A DNA stretch of 64,000 nt from an uncultured Sulfitobacter sp. (GTDB lineage: Bacteria > Pseudomonadota > Alphaproteobacteria > Rhodobacterales > Rhodobacteraceae): the NCBI RefSeq assembly GCF_947502895.1, contig NZ_CANNBM010000001.1:1178001-1242000 (forward strand), given 5' to 3'. Position numbers and translations under genes: made by a program. The notes below the pieces were generated by a model. The model did not search any database. It was not told the DNA's origin and saw nothing but the letters and a program-made list of their open reading frames with translations. Below, one piece after another: positions 17,051 to 25,900 of this stretch; within the stretch, counting starts at the first letter, position 1; each line of letters opens with the position of its first letter.

Positions 17051-17836
17051 ATGACAAATACTACGCTCAAAATGCCAACGGCCGATATGCGGGGGATTGT
17101 AGGCTTAGGCTCTGCCTATGATGCTGGCACGCATATCGCACCCCATGCACACACGGCACACCAGATCGCGCACGCAATTTCGGGTACGATGCGGGTTACG
17201 GTTCATGACTTTGTCTGGTTCGTACCAACAGGGCGCGCCTTGTGGATACCCGCGATGACACTGCACGCAATAGACTGCGTTGGACCTGTCGATATGCGGA
17301 CAGCTTACCTCAGCAGAGCCTATCCCTTGCCGCATAAAAATGTGCGTGTCCTCTCGGTCTCCCCGCTCATGCGCGAAGTGCTGATCCGTCTGGCCGAAGG
17401 ACATGAGCAACGCCTGAACATACTTCTGGCAGATCTTCTGGTTCACGAGATTGGCGAGGGCAAGCTGGAGTCTTTGAAAATTCCAATCCCAAGCGATCCG
17501 CGCATCGCGAAACTCGCCCTGCATTTTCAAACCGCTCCGGATGACCGGACAACACTGAAACACTGGGCCAAAAGGCTTGGATATTCCGAAAGAAGCCTGA
17601 TCCGAAGTATTCGCGCGGAAACCGGAATGACATTTCGCGAACTCAGAAGGCTTTCCCGGGTCATGGTTGCCCTTGATAAACTATCCGCCGGACAATCCGT
17701 CACAGAAACCGCTTTTGACGTGGGATTTGAGACGCCAAGCGCCTTTATCCATGCTTTCCATACGCTCATCGGGGAAACACCCGGACAATTCATGGGGCGC
17801 TCACCGATGAAGCGCGGCGAAAATCCCGTGTTCTGA
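17051..17836 (+). CDS. AraC family regulator with N-terminal cupin
   Basis: 261 residues from the ATG at 17051; no clear ribosome binding site is visible, and in-frame starts at 16973 or 16997 would run towards or into the divergent MFS gene. The N-terminal half contains a cupin-like metal or ligand site (HIAPHAHTAHQIAHAISG, about residues 27-44). The C-terminal 100 residues are an AraC double helix-turn-helix (LKHWAKRLGYSERSLIRSIRAETGMTFRELRR ... SVTETAFDVGFETPSAFIHAFHTLIG). Probably a local activator or repressor of the divergent MFS pump. Confidence 0.85.
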   Translation: MTNTTLKMPTADMRGIVGLGSAYDAGTHIAPHAHTAHQIAHAISGTMRVTVHDFVWFVPTGRALWIPAMTLHAIDCVGPVDMRTAYLSRAYPLPHKNVRVLSVSPLMREVLIRLAEGHEQRLNILLADLLVHEIGEGKLESLKIPIPSDPRIAKLALHFQTAPDDRTTLKHWAKRLGYSERSLIRSIRAETGMTFRELRRLSRVMVALDKLSAGQSVTETAFDVGFETPSAFIHAFHTLIGETPGQFMGRSPMKRGENPVF

Positions 17837-17876
17837 ATGTCTAAGTCGATGCGCCCTGTGGCTCATAGCATTCTGC

Positions 17877-17895
17877 TTCAAATGGTTCATTTGAA
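17877..17895. terminator. AT-rich hairpin between convergent genes
   Basis: TTCAAATG and CATTTGAA form a perfect 8-bp stem with a 3-base loop in the 188-bp spacer between the ends of the AraC and HyuA-like genes. There is no T-run on either strand. It may slow transcription from both sides, or could be a protein site. Confidence 0.35.
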
Positions 17896-18024
17896 TGATC
17901 GGTTTTGCACCTTTGGCCACATCGCAAAGACGAGGTTGCTGCAGACCCTGGATGGTGTAGCGAAAGAAAAAACCGCAAACACGGCACGACGCCAGTCCAT
18001 ACAGCGGTCCTTGGCTTAAACCGC

Positions 18025-20028
18025 TCAGACAGCGACCCGTGGCCGCCCCGTCGCCTCCACCGTCACGTCCGCTTCTACAAATACCTCGCGCCCCTCCACA
18101 CCTGCCACACGCACATCGCGCATCACATTGATCTGGATATCTTCGGCTCCCGCCGCTTCTGCCGCCGCCAATGCCGCTGCCCGCAAGACACCCTCCAGAT
18201 GCTCCACTGCCGCATCTGCGTTACCAAAATCCATCGGTCCATCAGTAAGATGTACACGGAATTTCCCCTCGCTGGGCGAGGTCACAGTACCCGCCTCGCG
18301 CATCGTCACACGCCCTACAACAGCGCCAATCGCATTAGCCACACCAGCATGCTCGGGCAAGATCATCTCACATCCCAACCGCGCGCCAACCGCAGGGTAA
18401 TAGGTGCCAGCAGAGGCACCAAGCCCGATCACAGGCACCGCAAGCCCCGTATCCAGCCGCACCAATCCTTTATGCCCGCCAAGACCCCGTTGCATAAGCA
18501 CATGCCGCGCCAATACCGCTGGGTCCACGCCAAATTCTGTCTCTTCTTCGGAAAATGCAGTCTCTAACAGGGCCAAAGCAGTCTGCCGCTCCAACTGCGC
18601 AATGATGATCCGCGCCATATCTGCAGGGTCTGCCGCCAGCCTATCGCCTGATCCTGTCCGCCGCCGCCCGAACAGCGCCAGCGCCTTTTGCGCCGCTGTT
18701 ACGTCCCACGCTACAGCCAGCCCCAAAACGTGGCTCGCGTCCGATGGCGTCACCCCTGCCATCTGGACCAGACCCCGCTCCACCAGCCGCTTCAACGCGC
18801 CTGTCTCGATCCGCGAGCGGAGGATATCACCCAGCGGATGCACACCGTCCCCGATCCGCTCCAGCAGCACCTCTTCGCGCGGGCCGATCCCCTCTTGGGT
18901 CTGCCCCGCGACAGCGCGTACAAACCGCCCGTCATGCTCACCTGGCAAGGTACTGCGCATCTGCGCATCCAAAGCGGTGTGCACCACCTCAGGCGCCTCC
19001 ATCGCCACCAGCGAAACCGGCAACAGTCGCCGCGGCCCCAGATCAACACCGCCCTGCAACCCTTCGGACAGGAAATGCACCTCGCTATCACCACCCAGAC
19101 CGGTGGTGCGCATCGCCACAGCCTCAACCATCGTGCGGTACGGCCCCACCCGCGCGCCCGCAGGATCAATCGCAGGCCGTCCATCCCGCAACAGCGCCAC
19201 ATCCGTCGTCGTGCCGCCAATGTCCGACACCAGCGCATGCTCTGCCCCCGTCAGCCACTTCGCCCCCACAATCGAGGCCGCAGGCCCGCTCAGTATCGTC
19301 TCGATAGGCCGCTCACGCGCCTGCGCGGATGAAATCAACGCGCCATCCCCCCGCACCACCATCAAAGGAGCAGAGATACCAACCTCGCGCAGCGTATCCT
19401 CTGCCCGCCCGATCAAACGGTCAATCATCCCGATCAACCGCGCATTCAACACCGCCGTCATTGCCCGCTTGGGTCCGTTCAACTTGGCCGACAGCTGATG
19501 CGATGCCGACACAGGCCGCCCCGTCAACTCCGCCACCAGCGCCATCGCCCGTAACTCATGCGCAGGATTGCGCGTGGCAAACTGCGACGCGACAGCAAAG
19601 CCACCCACTCCCGCGCCATGCGCCGACAGAAACGCGCGCAACCTGTCCTCATCCAGCGGCACTGCCTCACCGCCTGCATGGTTGTGCCCGCCCGCCAGCA
19701 CCAGATGCGGATCACCCTTCAATGCATCCAGCAGGCCATGTGTCTCCAGATCACTTTCCTTGAACCCAATGTAAATCAGCGCCACGCGCCCGCCCTGCCC
19801 CTCGACCAAAGCATTGGTCGCCAACGTGGTCGAAAGCGAAGCAAGGGCAATATCCCCCGCATCCACCCCCGACTGCGCCAACACAGCACGCACAGCACCG
19901 CCCACACCAATCGCCAGATCATGCCGCGTTGTCAGCGCCTTGGCACTGGCGATTACTTCACGCTCGTCGCGCAAAAGCACCGCATCCGTGTAGGTCCCGC
20001 CCGTATCCACACCCAAAAGCAACGCCAT
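18025..20028 (-). CDS. Hydantoinase/oxoprolinase family protein (HyuA-like ATPase subunit)
   Basis: 667 residues. It opens with LLLGVDTGGTYTDAVLL, the phosphate-binding loop of the hydantoinase_A/oxoprolinase fold, and has ALVSDIGGTTTDVALLRDGRP near residue 262, a second actin-like ATP motif. Relatives open cyclic amides such as hydantoins, 5-oxoproline or N-methylhydantoin, or carboxylate ketones, with ATP, usually together with a HyuB-type partner. No hyuB gene lies next to it here. It is the last gene of a left-going series after queG. Confidence 0.85.
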   Translation of the reverse strand: MALLLGVDTGGTYTDAVLLRDEREVIASAKALTTRHDLAIGVGGAVRAVLAQSGVDAGDIALASLSTTLATNALVEGQGGRVALIYIGFKESDLETHGLLDALKGDPHLVLAGGHNHAGGEAVPLDEDRLRAFLSAHGAGVGGFAVASQFATRNPAHELRAMALVAELTGRPVSASHQLSAKLNGPKRAMTAVLNARLIGMIDRLIGRAEDTLREVGISAPLMVVRGDGALISSAQARERPIETILSGPAASIVGAKWLTGAEHALVSDIGGTTTDVALLRDGRPAIDPAGARVGPYRTMVEAVAMRTTGLGGDSEVHFLSEGLQGGVDLGPRRLLPVSLVAMEAPEVVHTALDAQMRSTLPGEHDGRFVRAVAGQTQEGIGPREEVLLERIGDGVHPLGDILRSRIETGALKRLVERGLVQMAGVTPSDASHVLGLAVAWDVTAAQKALALFGRRRTGSGDRLAADPADMARIIIAQLERQTALALLETAFSEEETEFGVDPAVLARHVLMQRGLGGHKGLVRLDTGLAVPVIGLGASAGTYYPAVGARLGCEMILPEHAGVANAIGAVVGRVTMREAGTVTSPSEGKFRVHLTDGPMDFGNADAAVEHLEGVLRAAALAAAEAAGAEDIQINVMRDVRVAGVEGREVFVEADVTVEATGRPRVAV

Positions 20029-20095
20029 CAGGAGCCTCCTGTTATTTCCAAGAACGTCTTAACCCACAGCACGCAGGCCCACCGCACCGTTAGCG

Positions 20096-21118
20096 TCATA
20101 GATGCGCCAAACGCGCCACAGCCCAGCGCGCCGCATCCGCCACCGCTGCGTCATCGTCCTCACATAAACGCTGCGCCACCGCCCGCAGACGCACATCCCC
20201 CGAATTGCCCACAGCGTAGAGAACATTGCGCACAAACCTGTTGCGGCCGATCCGCTTTATGGGCGAACCCGAAAACCGCAGCCGAAAGGCCGTATCATCC
20301 AGCACCGCCAGCTCGGCTAATGTACCGCCCGCCGTGCCGTGATAGCGGATGTCACTGGCCGCCACGGCAAACTTGTTCCAAGGACACACCGCCAGACAAT
20401 CATCACAGCCATAAATCCGGTTGCCCAGTGCCGCGCGCAAATCCTCGTCAACAGGTCCCTTATGCTCAATCGTCAGATACGAAATGCACCGCCGCGCATC
20501 CAAACGGTACGGCACGGGAAACGCATTGGTGGGGCAAATGTCCTGACAGGCCGTGCAACTGCCACAACGGTCCACCTCAGCGGCATCAGGCTCTAACGCC
20601 AATGTGGTAAAAACAGAGCCTAAAAAGGCCCAATTCCCCCACTCACGGCTCACAACATTGGTATGCTTGCCCTGCCACCCAAGGCCTGCCGCCTGCGCCA
20701 ATGCCTTCTCGGGCACAGGTGCCGTATCCACAAAGACCTTCACCTCACAGGTCTCTTGTGCAATCAGCCACCGCGCCAAACGCTTGAGCCGCTTCTTCAC
20801 CACATCATGATAATCGCGCCCCTGCGCATAAACCGAAACCGCCCCCAACTCGGGCCGCTCCAGCACCGCCAACGGGTCATGCTCGGGCGCATAACTCTCC
20901 ACCAGCATAACCACTGATCGCGCCTCGGGCCACAGCACCGATGGATTGCCGCGCCACTGCACACGCTCCTCCATCCAGCCCATCTGCCCGTGATATCCCG
21001 CCTCCAGAAACGCATCCAGCCGTGCAGGCACCTCCGGCACAGCATCAGGCCTGCACACCCGACAAGCGACGAACCCCATGCCCAAGGCCTCCTGAACCAT
21101 CCGCTGCTTCAGGTCCAT
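20096..21118 (-). CDS. queG: Epoxyqueuosine reductase QueG
   Basis: 340 residues. Two ferredoxin-type clusters are visible: DRCGSCTACQDICPTNAF near residues 180-197 and CDDCLAVCPWNKFA near 237-250. N-terminal cobalamin-binding segments and a C-terminal HEAT-like tail (DVRLRAVAQRLCEDDDAAVADAARWAVARL) follow the QueG plan. It performs the last step of queuosine synthesis in tRNA, reducing epoxyqueuosine with cobalamin and iron-sulfur clusters. The 60-base space before it is filled by a repeat that recurs near 61.1 kb. Confidence 0.92.
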   Translation of the reverse strand: MDLKQRMVQEALGMGFVACRVCRPDAVPEVPARLDAFLEAGYHGQMGWMEERVQWRGNPSVLWPEARSVVMLVESYAPEHDPLAVLERPELGAVSVYAQGRDYHDVVKKRLKRLARWLIAQETCEVKVFVDTAPVPEKALAQAAGLGWQGKHTNVVSREWGNWAFLGSVFTTLALEPDAAEVDRCGSCTACQDICPTNAFPVPYRLDARRCISYLTIEHKGPVDEDLRAALGNRIYGCDDCLAVCPWNKFAVAASDIRYHGTAGGTLAELAVLDDTAFRLRFSGSPIKRIGRNRFVRNVLYAVGNSGDVRLRAVAQRLCEDDDAAVADAARWAVARLAHL

Positions 21119-21173
21119 TTCTTTATTTTTCCCTTAAACTCAATCCCGCACCATCCACACGCGCAAACAGCAG
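21119..21173. repeat. Intergenic repeat A, copy 1
   Basis: The segment between the GST stop and the queG start shares about 45 of 52 positions with 61132-61183, including an identical 18-base core TAAACTCAATCCCGCACC at 21135-21152 and an identical CTTTATTTTTCC start. On the minus strand it is the leader just upstream of queG. Function unknown. Confidence 0.65.
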
Positions 21174-21178
21174 CGGGT

Positions 21179-21844
21179 TTAGAAATCCAGATCATTGTAA
21201 TGCTTCGGCGGTGTGAACCCCGGCACCTGATCGGCCAGTATCGACCGGAACGCTGGCCGCGACTTGATCTTCGCGTACCAGTCCTTCACCTCGGGGCAGC
21301 TGTTCCAATCAACGTCCGAAATATAATCCAGCGAAGACAAATGCGCAGCAGCAGCAAAATCCGCAAGCGTCATCACATCTCCCGCCAGCCAACGCCGATG
21401 GTCCAGCAACCACGTCATATATCCCAGATGAAACTTGATCGCCCGCGCACCCGCCTTGACGTTCTTGCTGTCGGGATAGCCCGCCTTCATCATCTTCTTG
21501 TTCACCCGCTCGTACAGCAACTTGCTGGTGACCTCGTGATGGAACTTGTCATCAAACCAGCTGACCAGCCGGCGCACTTCCAACCGTTGTGCTGCATCAC
21601 TGGGCAGCAGCGACGGCTCTGGCCGCGTCTCCTCGATATACTCACAAATCGCTGCACTCTCGGACATCATGATGCCGTCCAACCGCAGCACAGGCACTTT
21701 GCCCGCAGGGTTACGGCGCATGAAGTCGGGGTCTTGCTCCCAATAACGCTCTTCAACCAGATCAACCTCCACCTTCTTTTCCGCAAGGCTCAGCCGGATT
21801 TTGCGGCAAAAGGGCGACAGAGGAACGTGGTAAAGGCGGGCCAT
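21179..21844 (-). CDS. Glutathione S-transferase family protein
   Basis: 221 residues. The N-terminal thioredoxin-like half starts ARLYHVPLSPFCRKIRLSLAEKKVEVDLVEERY, with PSPFCRK-like sequence at the usual catalytic position, and continues to KVPVLRLDGIMMSESAAICEYIEE (the cis-Pro VPVL and SESAAI glutathione-binding motifs, near residues 50-72). A helical C-terminal half follows. It probably conjugates or reduces electrophiles with glutathione; the substrate is unknown. It lies between mtgA and queG on the same strand. Confidence 0.87.
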   Translation of the reverse strand: MARLYHVPLSPFCRKIRLSLAEKKVEVDLVEERYWEQDPDFMRRNPAGKVPVLRLDGIMMSESAAICEYIEETRPEPSLLPSDAAQRLEVRRLVSWFDDKFHHEVTSKLLYERVNKKMMKAGYPDSKNVKAGARAIKFHLGYMTWLLDHRRWLAGDVMTLADFAAAAHLSSLDYISDVDWNSCPEVKDWYAKIKSRPAFRSILADQVPGFTPPKHYNDLDF

Positions 21845-21896
21845 GGGACATCCGTAAATAGGGGCTGTCCCTAAATGCCTTGTGACGCGCGATTAT

Positions 21897-22646
21897 TCAA
21901 CTCTCGAAACAATCACTCCGCCCGTCTGCGCGAATAGTAGCAGCGCCAGAGCGGATTTGCGCCGCCCGTTTCTTTAGAAAATTCGTGGGCCGCGAGGCAC
22001 TGCGCGTCTTGGGCGAGGGCAACACAGCCGCCAGCGCCGAAGCCTGCCGCGCAGTCAAAGCCTCTGGTCCGACGTTGAAATAATGCCGCGCCGCAGCTTC
22101 CACCCCGAACACACCTTCATCAAACTCGGCGACGTTCAGATAGACTTCCAATATCCGCCGCTTGGGCCAGATGGCTTCAACCATCGGCGTAATCCCCGCC
22201 TCCAGTGCTTTGCGCACCCAGGTCCGTCCGTGCCACAGATAGACGTTTTTCACCGTTTGCTGGCTCAGGGTCGAGGCTCCGCGGTTCGATCCTTGGGCAA
22301 TGGCCAGCTTGATCGCAGCCACATCGAATCCCCAATGCTGACAAAAATTCGCGTCCTCTGCCGCCACAACAGCACGTGCCATGACAGGGGCAATCTCACC
22401 CATCGGCACCCACTCATGGTCAATGCCGCCCAGCCTGCGCTGCTCGCCCATCATATAGGCAGTGGTGGGCGGGTTAATCACGCGTCCCAACAAGACGGCC
22501 GCCGCGACAAATAAAAACGAATAGGCAATGCTGCGCCAGACAAACCGCCGCACGCGGCGGCGCAACGTCATCGCGGGCGGCGCCGTTTTGGCAGGCTTCG
22601 CCTTGGCCTTGGCCACACGTTTGGGTTTGGTCGTCGCTTTTGCCAT
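21897..22646 (-). CDS. mtgA: Monofunctional biosynthetic peptidoglycan transglycosylase MtgA
   Basis: 249 residues. A basic, Ala/Lys-rich N-terminus (about 30 residues) is followed by one membrane anchor (SIAYSFLFVAAAVLLGRVI) and a GT51 domain. The catalytic glutamate is in AAEDANFCQHWGFD near residues 95-108, and RGASTLSQQTVKNVYLWHGRTWVRKALE is the second GT51 motif. It polymerises lipid II into glycan strands at the periplasmic face. There is no penicillin-binding domain, as expected for MtgA. The neighbours are unrelated. Confidence 0.93.
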   Translation of the reverse strand: MAKATTKPKRVAKAKAKPAKTAPPAMTLRRRVRRFVWRSIAYSFLFVAAAVLLGRVINPPTTAYMMGEQRRLGGIDHEWVPMGEIAPVMARAVVAAEDANFCQHWGFDVAAIKLAIAQGSNRGASTLSQQTVKNVYLWHGRTWVRKALEAGITPMVEAIWPKRRILEVYLNVAEFDEGVFGVEAAARHYFNVGPEALTARQASALAAVLPSPKTRSASRPTNFLKKRAAQIRSGAATIRADGRSDCFES

Positions 22647-22745
22647 TGCTCAGCTATAGCCGTGCTGCTGTTTGTTGTGAACAATCCATCCCCTGCGCGC
22701 AAATATCACGCAGGCACGTGTCCTCAACATCACGCAGCAGCACCC

Positions 22746-22829
22746 CTACCCGAAGGCCGAACAACTGTTGAGCAGGACAAACCCGCTCAGCGCAATAAGA
22801 AAACGCGTATGAAAAATACTCATGGTCAT
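22746..22829 (-). CDS. Candidate 27-residue lipoprotein
   Basis: A tiny left-going ORF starting MTMSIFHTRF with an AGAGGA ribosome binding site 7 bases before the ATG. After a positively charged residue comes a hydrophobic core (FLIALSGFVLL), then a lipobox-like LNSC and only four more residues before TAG. The Asn at -2 departs from the usual lipobox. If real, it would be a minimal lipid-anchored peptide, in the size range of lysis or entericidin-type lipopeptides. A -10-like TATAGA lies at 22849-22854. It is too short for statistical support. Confidence 0.4.
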   Translation of the reverse strand: MTMSIFHTRFLIALSGFVLLNSCSAFG

Positions 22830-22917
22830 GTCAAAATCCTCTGCTCTGTCTATAGGCACAGGATGCAGGCCAATCATGCCGAGAGTTTGCCCGTCATTGT
22901 TTCCAAAAAGGGTCATT

Positions 22918-22956
22918 TTGTGTCAGCGAAACAGATTGTTTCCGTCGCTGACACAA
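22918..22956 (-). terminator. gltB terminator hairpin
   Basis: On the minus strand TTGTGTCAGCG and CGCTGACACAA form a perfect 11-bp stem around a 17-base loop, 11 bases after the gltB stop. A TTTTT tract follows about 10 bases downstream. It probably ends the gltD-GFA-gltB transcript. Confidence 0.75.
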
Positions 22957-22967
22957 TTCTTAAACGC

Positions 22968-25900
22968 TTACTCCGCAGGCACCGCCTGCTGCTCGTTACC
23001 CAGCGGCGCAGGAATACGGCTGAGCATTTCCTTGGGGCAGATCTGGACAAAGTTCACCTTCTCCAAATCCCAGTGCTGCAAGATATCGCGCGCTTTGCGG
23101 CTGTCTGTCTCTGCCACGTGGCGCTCGATCATGTCTTTCAGCTGATCCTCCCAATGGGCGGTCGTCACAGGGCAATGTACCAGTGTTTCATGGTTCATCA
23201 TGTCCACTGCACACCCTTCGGGGTCATACAGATACGCCATGCCACCAGTCATACCCGCACCAAAGTTGGCACCGATCTCACCCAGAATGACGGCAACACC
23301 ACCGGTCATGTATTCACACCCGTTGCTACCACACCCCTCGATCACCACCTTGGCACCCGAGTTGCGCACAGCAAAGCGTTCACCCGCGCGACCAGCGGCA
23401 AACAGGTAGCCATCTGTTGCACCATAGAGAACCGTATTGCCGATGATTGTGTTCTCTGACGCCACAATCGTGCTGCTCATCTGCGGACGTACAACAACCG
23501 TACCACCGGACAAACCCTTGCCGACATAGTCATTGGCATCCCCCGCCACGACCAGCTTTAGGCCCGGTGCCGCAAAGGCCCCCAGCGACTGGCCCGCACT
23601 GCCTGTCAGGTTTACCGTCAGGTGGTTGGGCTGCAGATCGTTGCGCATGCCAAAGCGTTTGACGATATGGCTGGAAATCCGCGTACCGACTGTGCGGTGC
23701 GTGTTCTGCACTGCATAGCTCAGCTGCATCTTCTCGCCATCTTCAAGGAACCGCACCGCGTCCTTGACGATCTGCGCATCAAGCGTTTCCGCCACCGCAT
23801 TGCGCGCCTTGTGACGGTCATACACTGTGTCCCGCGCGTCATCGACACAGATCAACAGCGGGTTCAGGTCCAGATCATCCAAATGCGCCGAGCCACGGCT
23901 GACCTGCGTCAGCAAATCCGCCCGCCCGATCACATCATCCAAAGACCGCGCACCAATGCTCGCCAGAATCTCACGCACTTCGGTGGCGTAGAAGGTGATG
24001 AGGTTCACAACCTTATCAGCATTGCCTGTAAACTTGTCGCGCAGGGCTTCGTCCTGCGTACACACACCTACAGGACAGGTATTGCTCTGGCACTGGCGCA
24101 CCATGATACAGCCCATCGCGATCAACGCGGCAGTGCCGATACCGTATTCCTCGGCCCCCAACATCGCCGCCATGACAATGTCACGGCCTGTGCGCAAACC
24201 GCCGTCCGTGCGCAGTGTCACACGGTCGCGCAGATTGTTCATCGACAGAACTTGATGCGCTTCGGTCAGGCCCATCTCCCACGGCAGACCCGCGTATTTG
24301 ATGGATGTGGCAGGGCTGGCACCCGTGCCGCCATTGTGTCCCGAGATCAGGATGATATCCGCCTTGGCCTTGGCCACACCCGCTGCAATCGTGCCAACAC
24401 CGCTGCTTGCCACCAGCTTTACTGTCACCTTACAGCGCGGGTTGATCTGCTTGAGATCATAGATCAGCTGGGCCAGATCCTCGATCGAATAGATGTCATG
24501 GTGCGGCGGCGGCGAGATCAGCGTCACACCGGGGGTCGAGTGGCGCAGCCGTGCAATCAGCTCCGTCACCTTCATACCAGGCAACTGGCCGCCCTCACCG
24601 GGCTTTGCACCTTGGGCGACCTTGATCTCCAGCTCTTCACACTGGTTCAGGTATTCGGCGGTTACGCCAAAACGTCCCGACGCCACCTGCTTGATCTTGG
24701 CGCTTGGGTTGTCGCCGTTCGGCTCTGGGTGGAAGTGCGCAGGGTCTTCACCGCCCTCACCACTGTCGCTCTTTGCGCCAATGCGGTTCATCGCCACGTT
24801 CAGGGTTTTATGCGCTTCAGGGCTCAACGCCCCAAGGCTCATACCAGGCGTGACAAACCGCTTGCGGATCGCGGTAATGCTTTCCACTTCTTCAATCGGG
24901 ATCGCCTCGCCCAGCGGCTTGAGCGCCAGCAGATCGCGCAGATGGATTGGCGGATTGCTCTGCATCTTGGCGCTATACTGCTTCCACATTTCATAGGATG
25001 CGCGGTTGCACGCAGATTGCAGCATATGCATGGAGGTTGCTTCCCATGCGTGCGTCTCTCCCGATTTGCGCGACTTGTAAAAGCCCCCAATCGGCATCAC
25101 CGTGTCATTACCTGCCCAGCCTTGGGCATGCACGCTTTCGGCTTTGCGCTGGATACCCGTGATGCCGATACCGCTGATGCGGCTTGTCATACCGGGGAAG
25201 TATTCGGCACACATGGCGCGAGACAGGCCCACCGCCTCGAAATTCAGACCACCGCGATAAGACGAGACAACCGAAATCCCCATCTTCGCCATGATCTTGA
25301 GCAACCCTTGGTCAATCGCCTCGCGGTAACGCGCGATGGCTGTTGTCAGATCCACATCCAGCAGTCCGCGCCCGATACGGTCAGCAAGGCTGTCCTCGGC
25401 CAGATACGCGTTCACCACGGTCGCACCACACCCGATCAACACGGCAAAGTAATGCGGGTCGATACACTCGGCCGCCCGCACGTTGAGCGAACAGAAGGTG
25501 CGCAGACCCTTGCGCGTCAGATGGCTGTGTACCGCCGAAGTGGCAAGAATCATCGGCATCGCAATCTTGGTGGCATCGCTGGTCTGATCCGTCAGCACAA
25601 TATGCCCCGCGCCCGAACGCACTGCGTCCTCCGCCTCGGCCCTGATCCGCATCAATTCGGCGTTCAGATTTCCAGCACCTGCCTTGAACGTACAATCCAG
25701 CGTCACCAGATCGGCGTTGAAATGCTTGGTCAGCTCGTCCCACTGGGCATTGCCCACAAACGGGCTGTCCAGCACCAAAATCTCTGTCTGGCTGCTGTCC
25801 TCGTCCAGCACGTTCTTGAGGTTCCCGAAACGTGTCTTCAGGCTCATCACGCGGAACTCGCGCAAGCTATCAATCGGTGGGTTCGTCACCTGAGAGAAGT

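Larger units (their letters stand above)
22647..22967. other. 321-bp spacer between mtgA and gltB
   Basis: This is the only gap over 300 bases. It holds the gltB terminator hairpin (22918-22956) and a candidate 27-residue lipoprotein gene (22746-22829), both described separately. The remainder shows no clear ORF, tRNA or long repeat. Confidence 0.6.

Noticed and set aside
17837..18019. A 60-codon open frame after the AraC gene
   Set aside because: It starts exactly after the AraC stop, has no ribosome binding site and contains a hairpin; composition looks non-coding.
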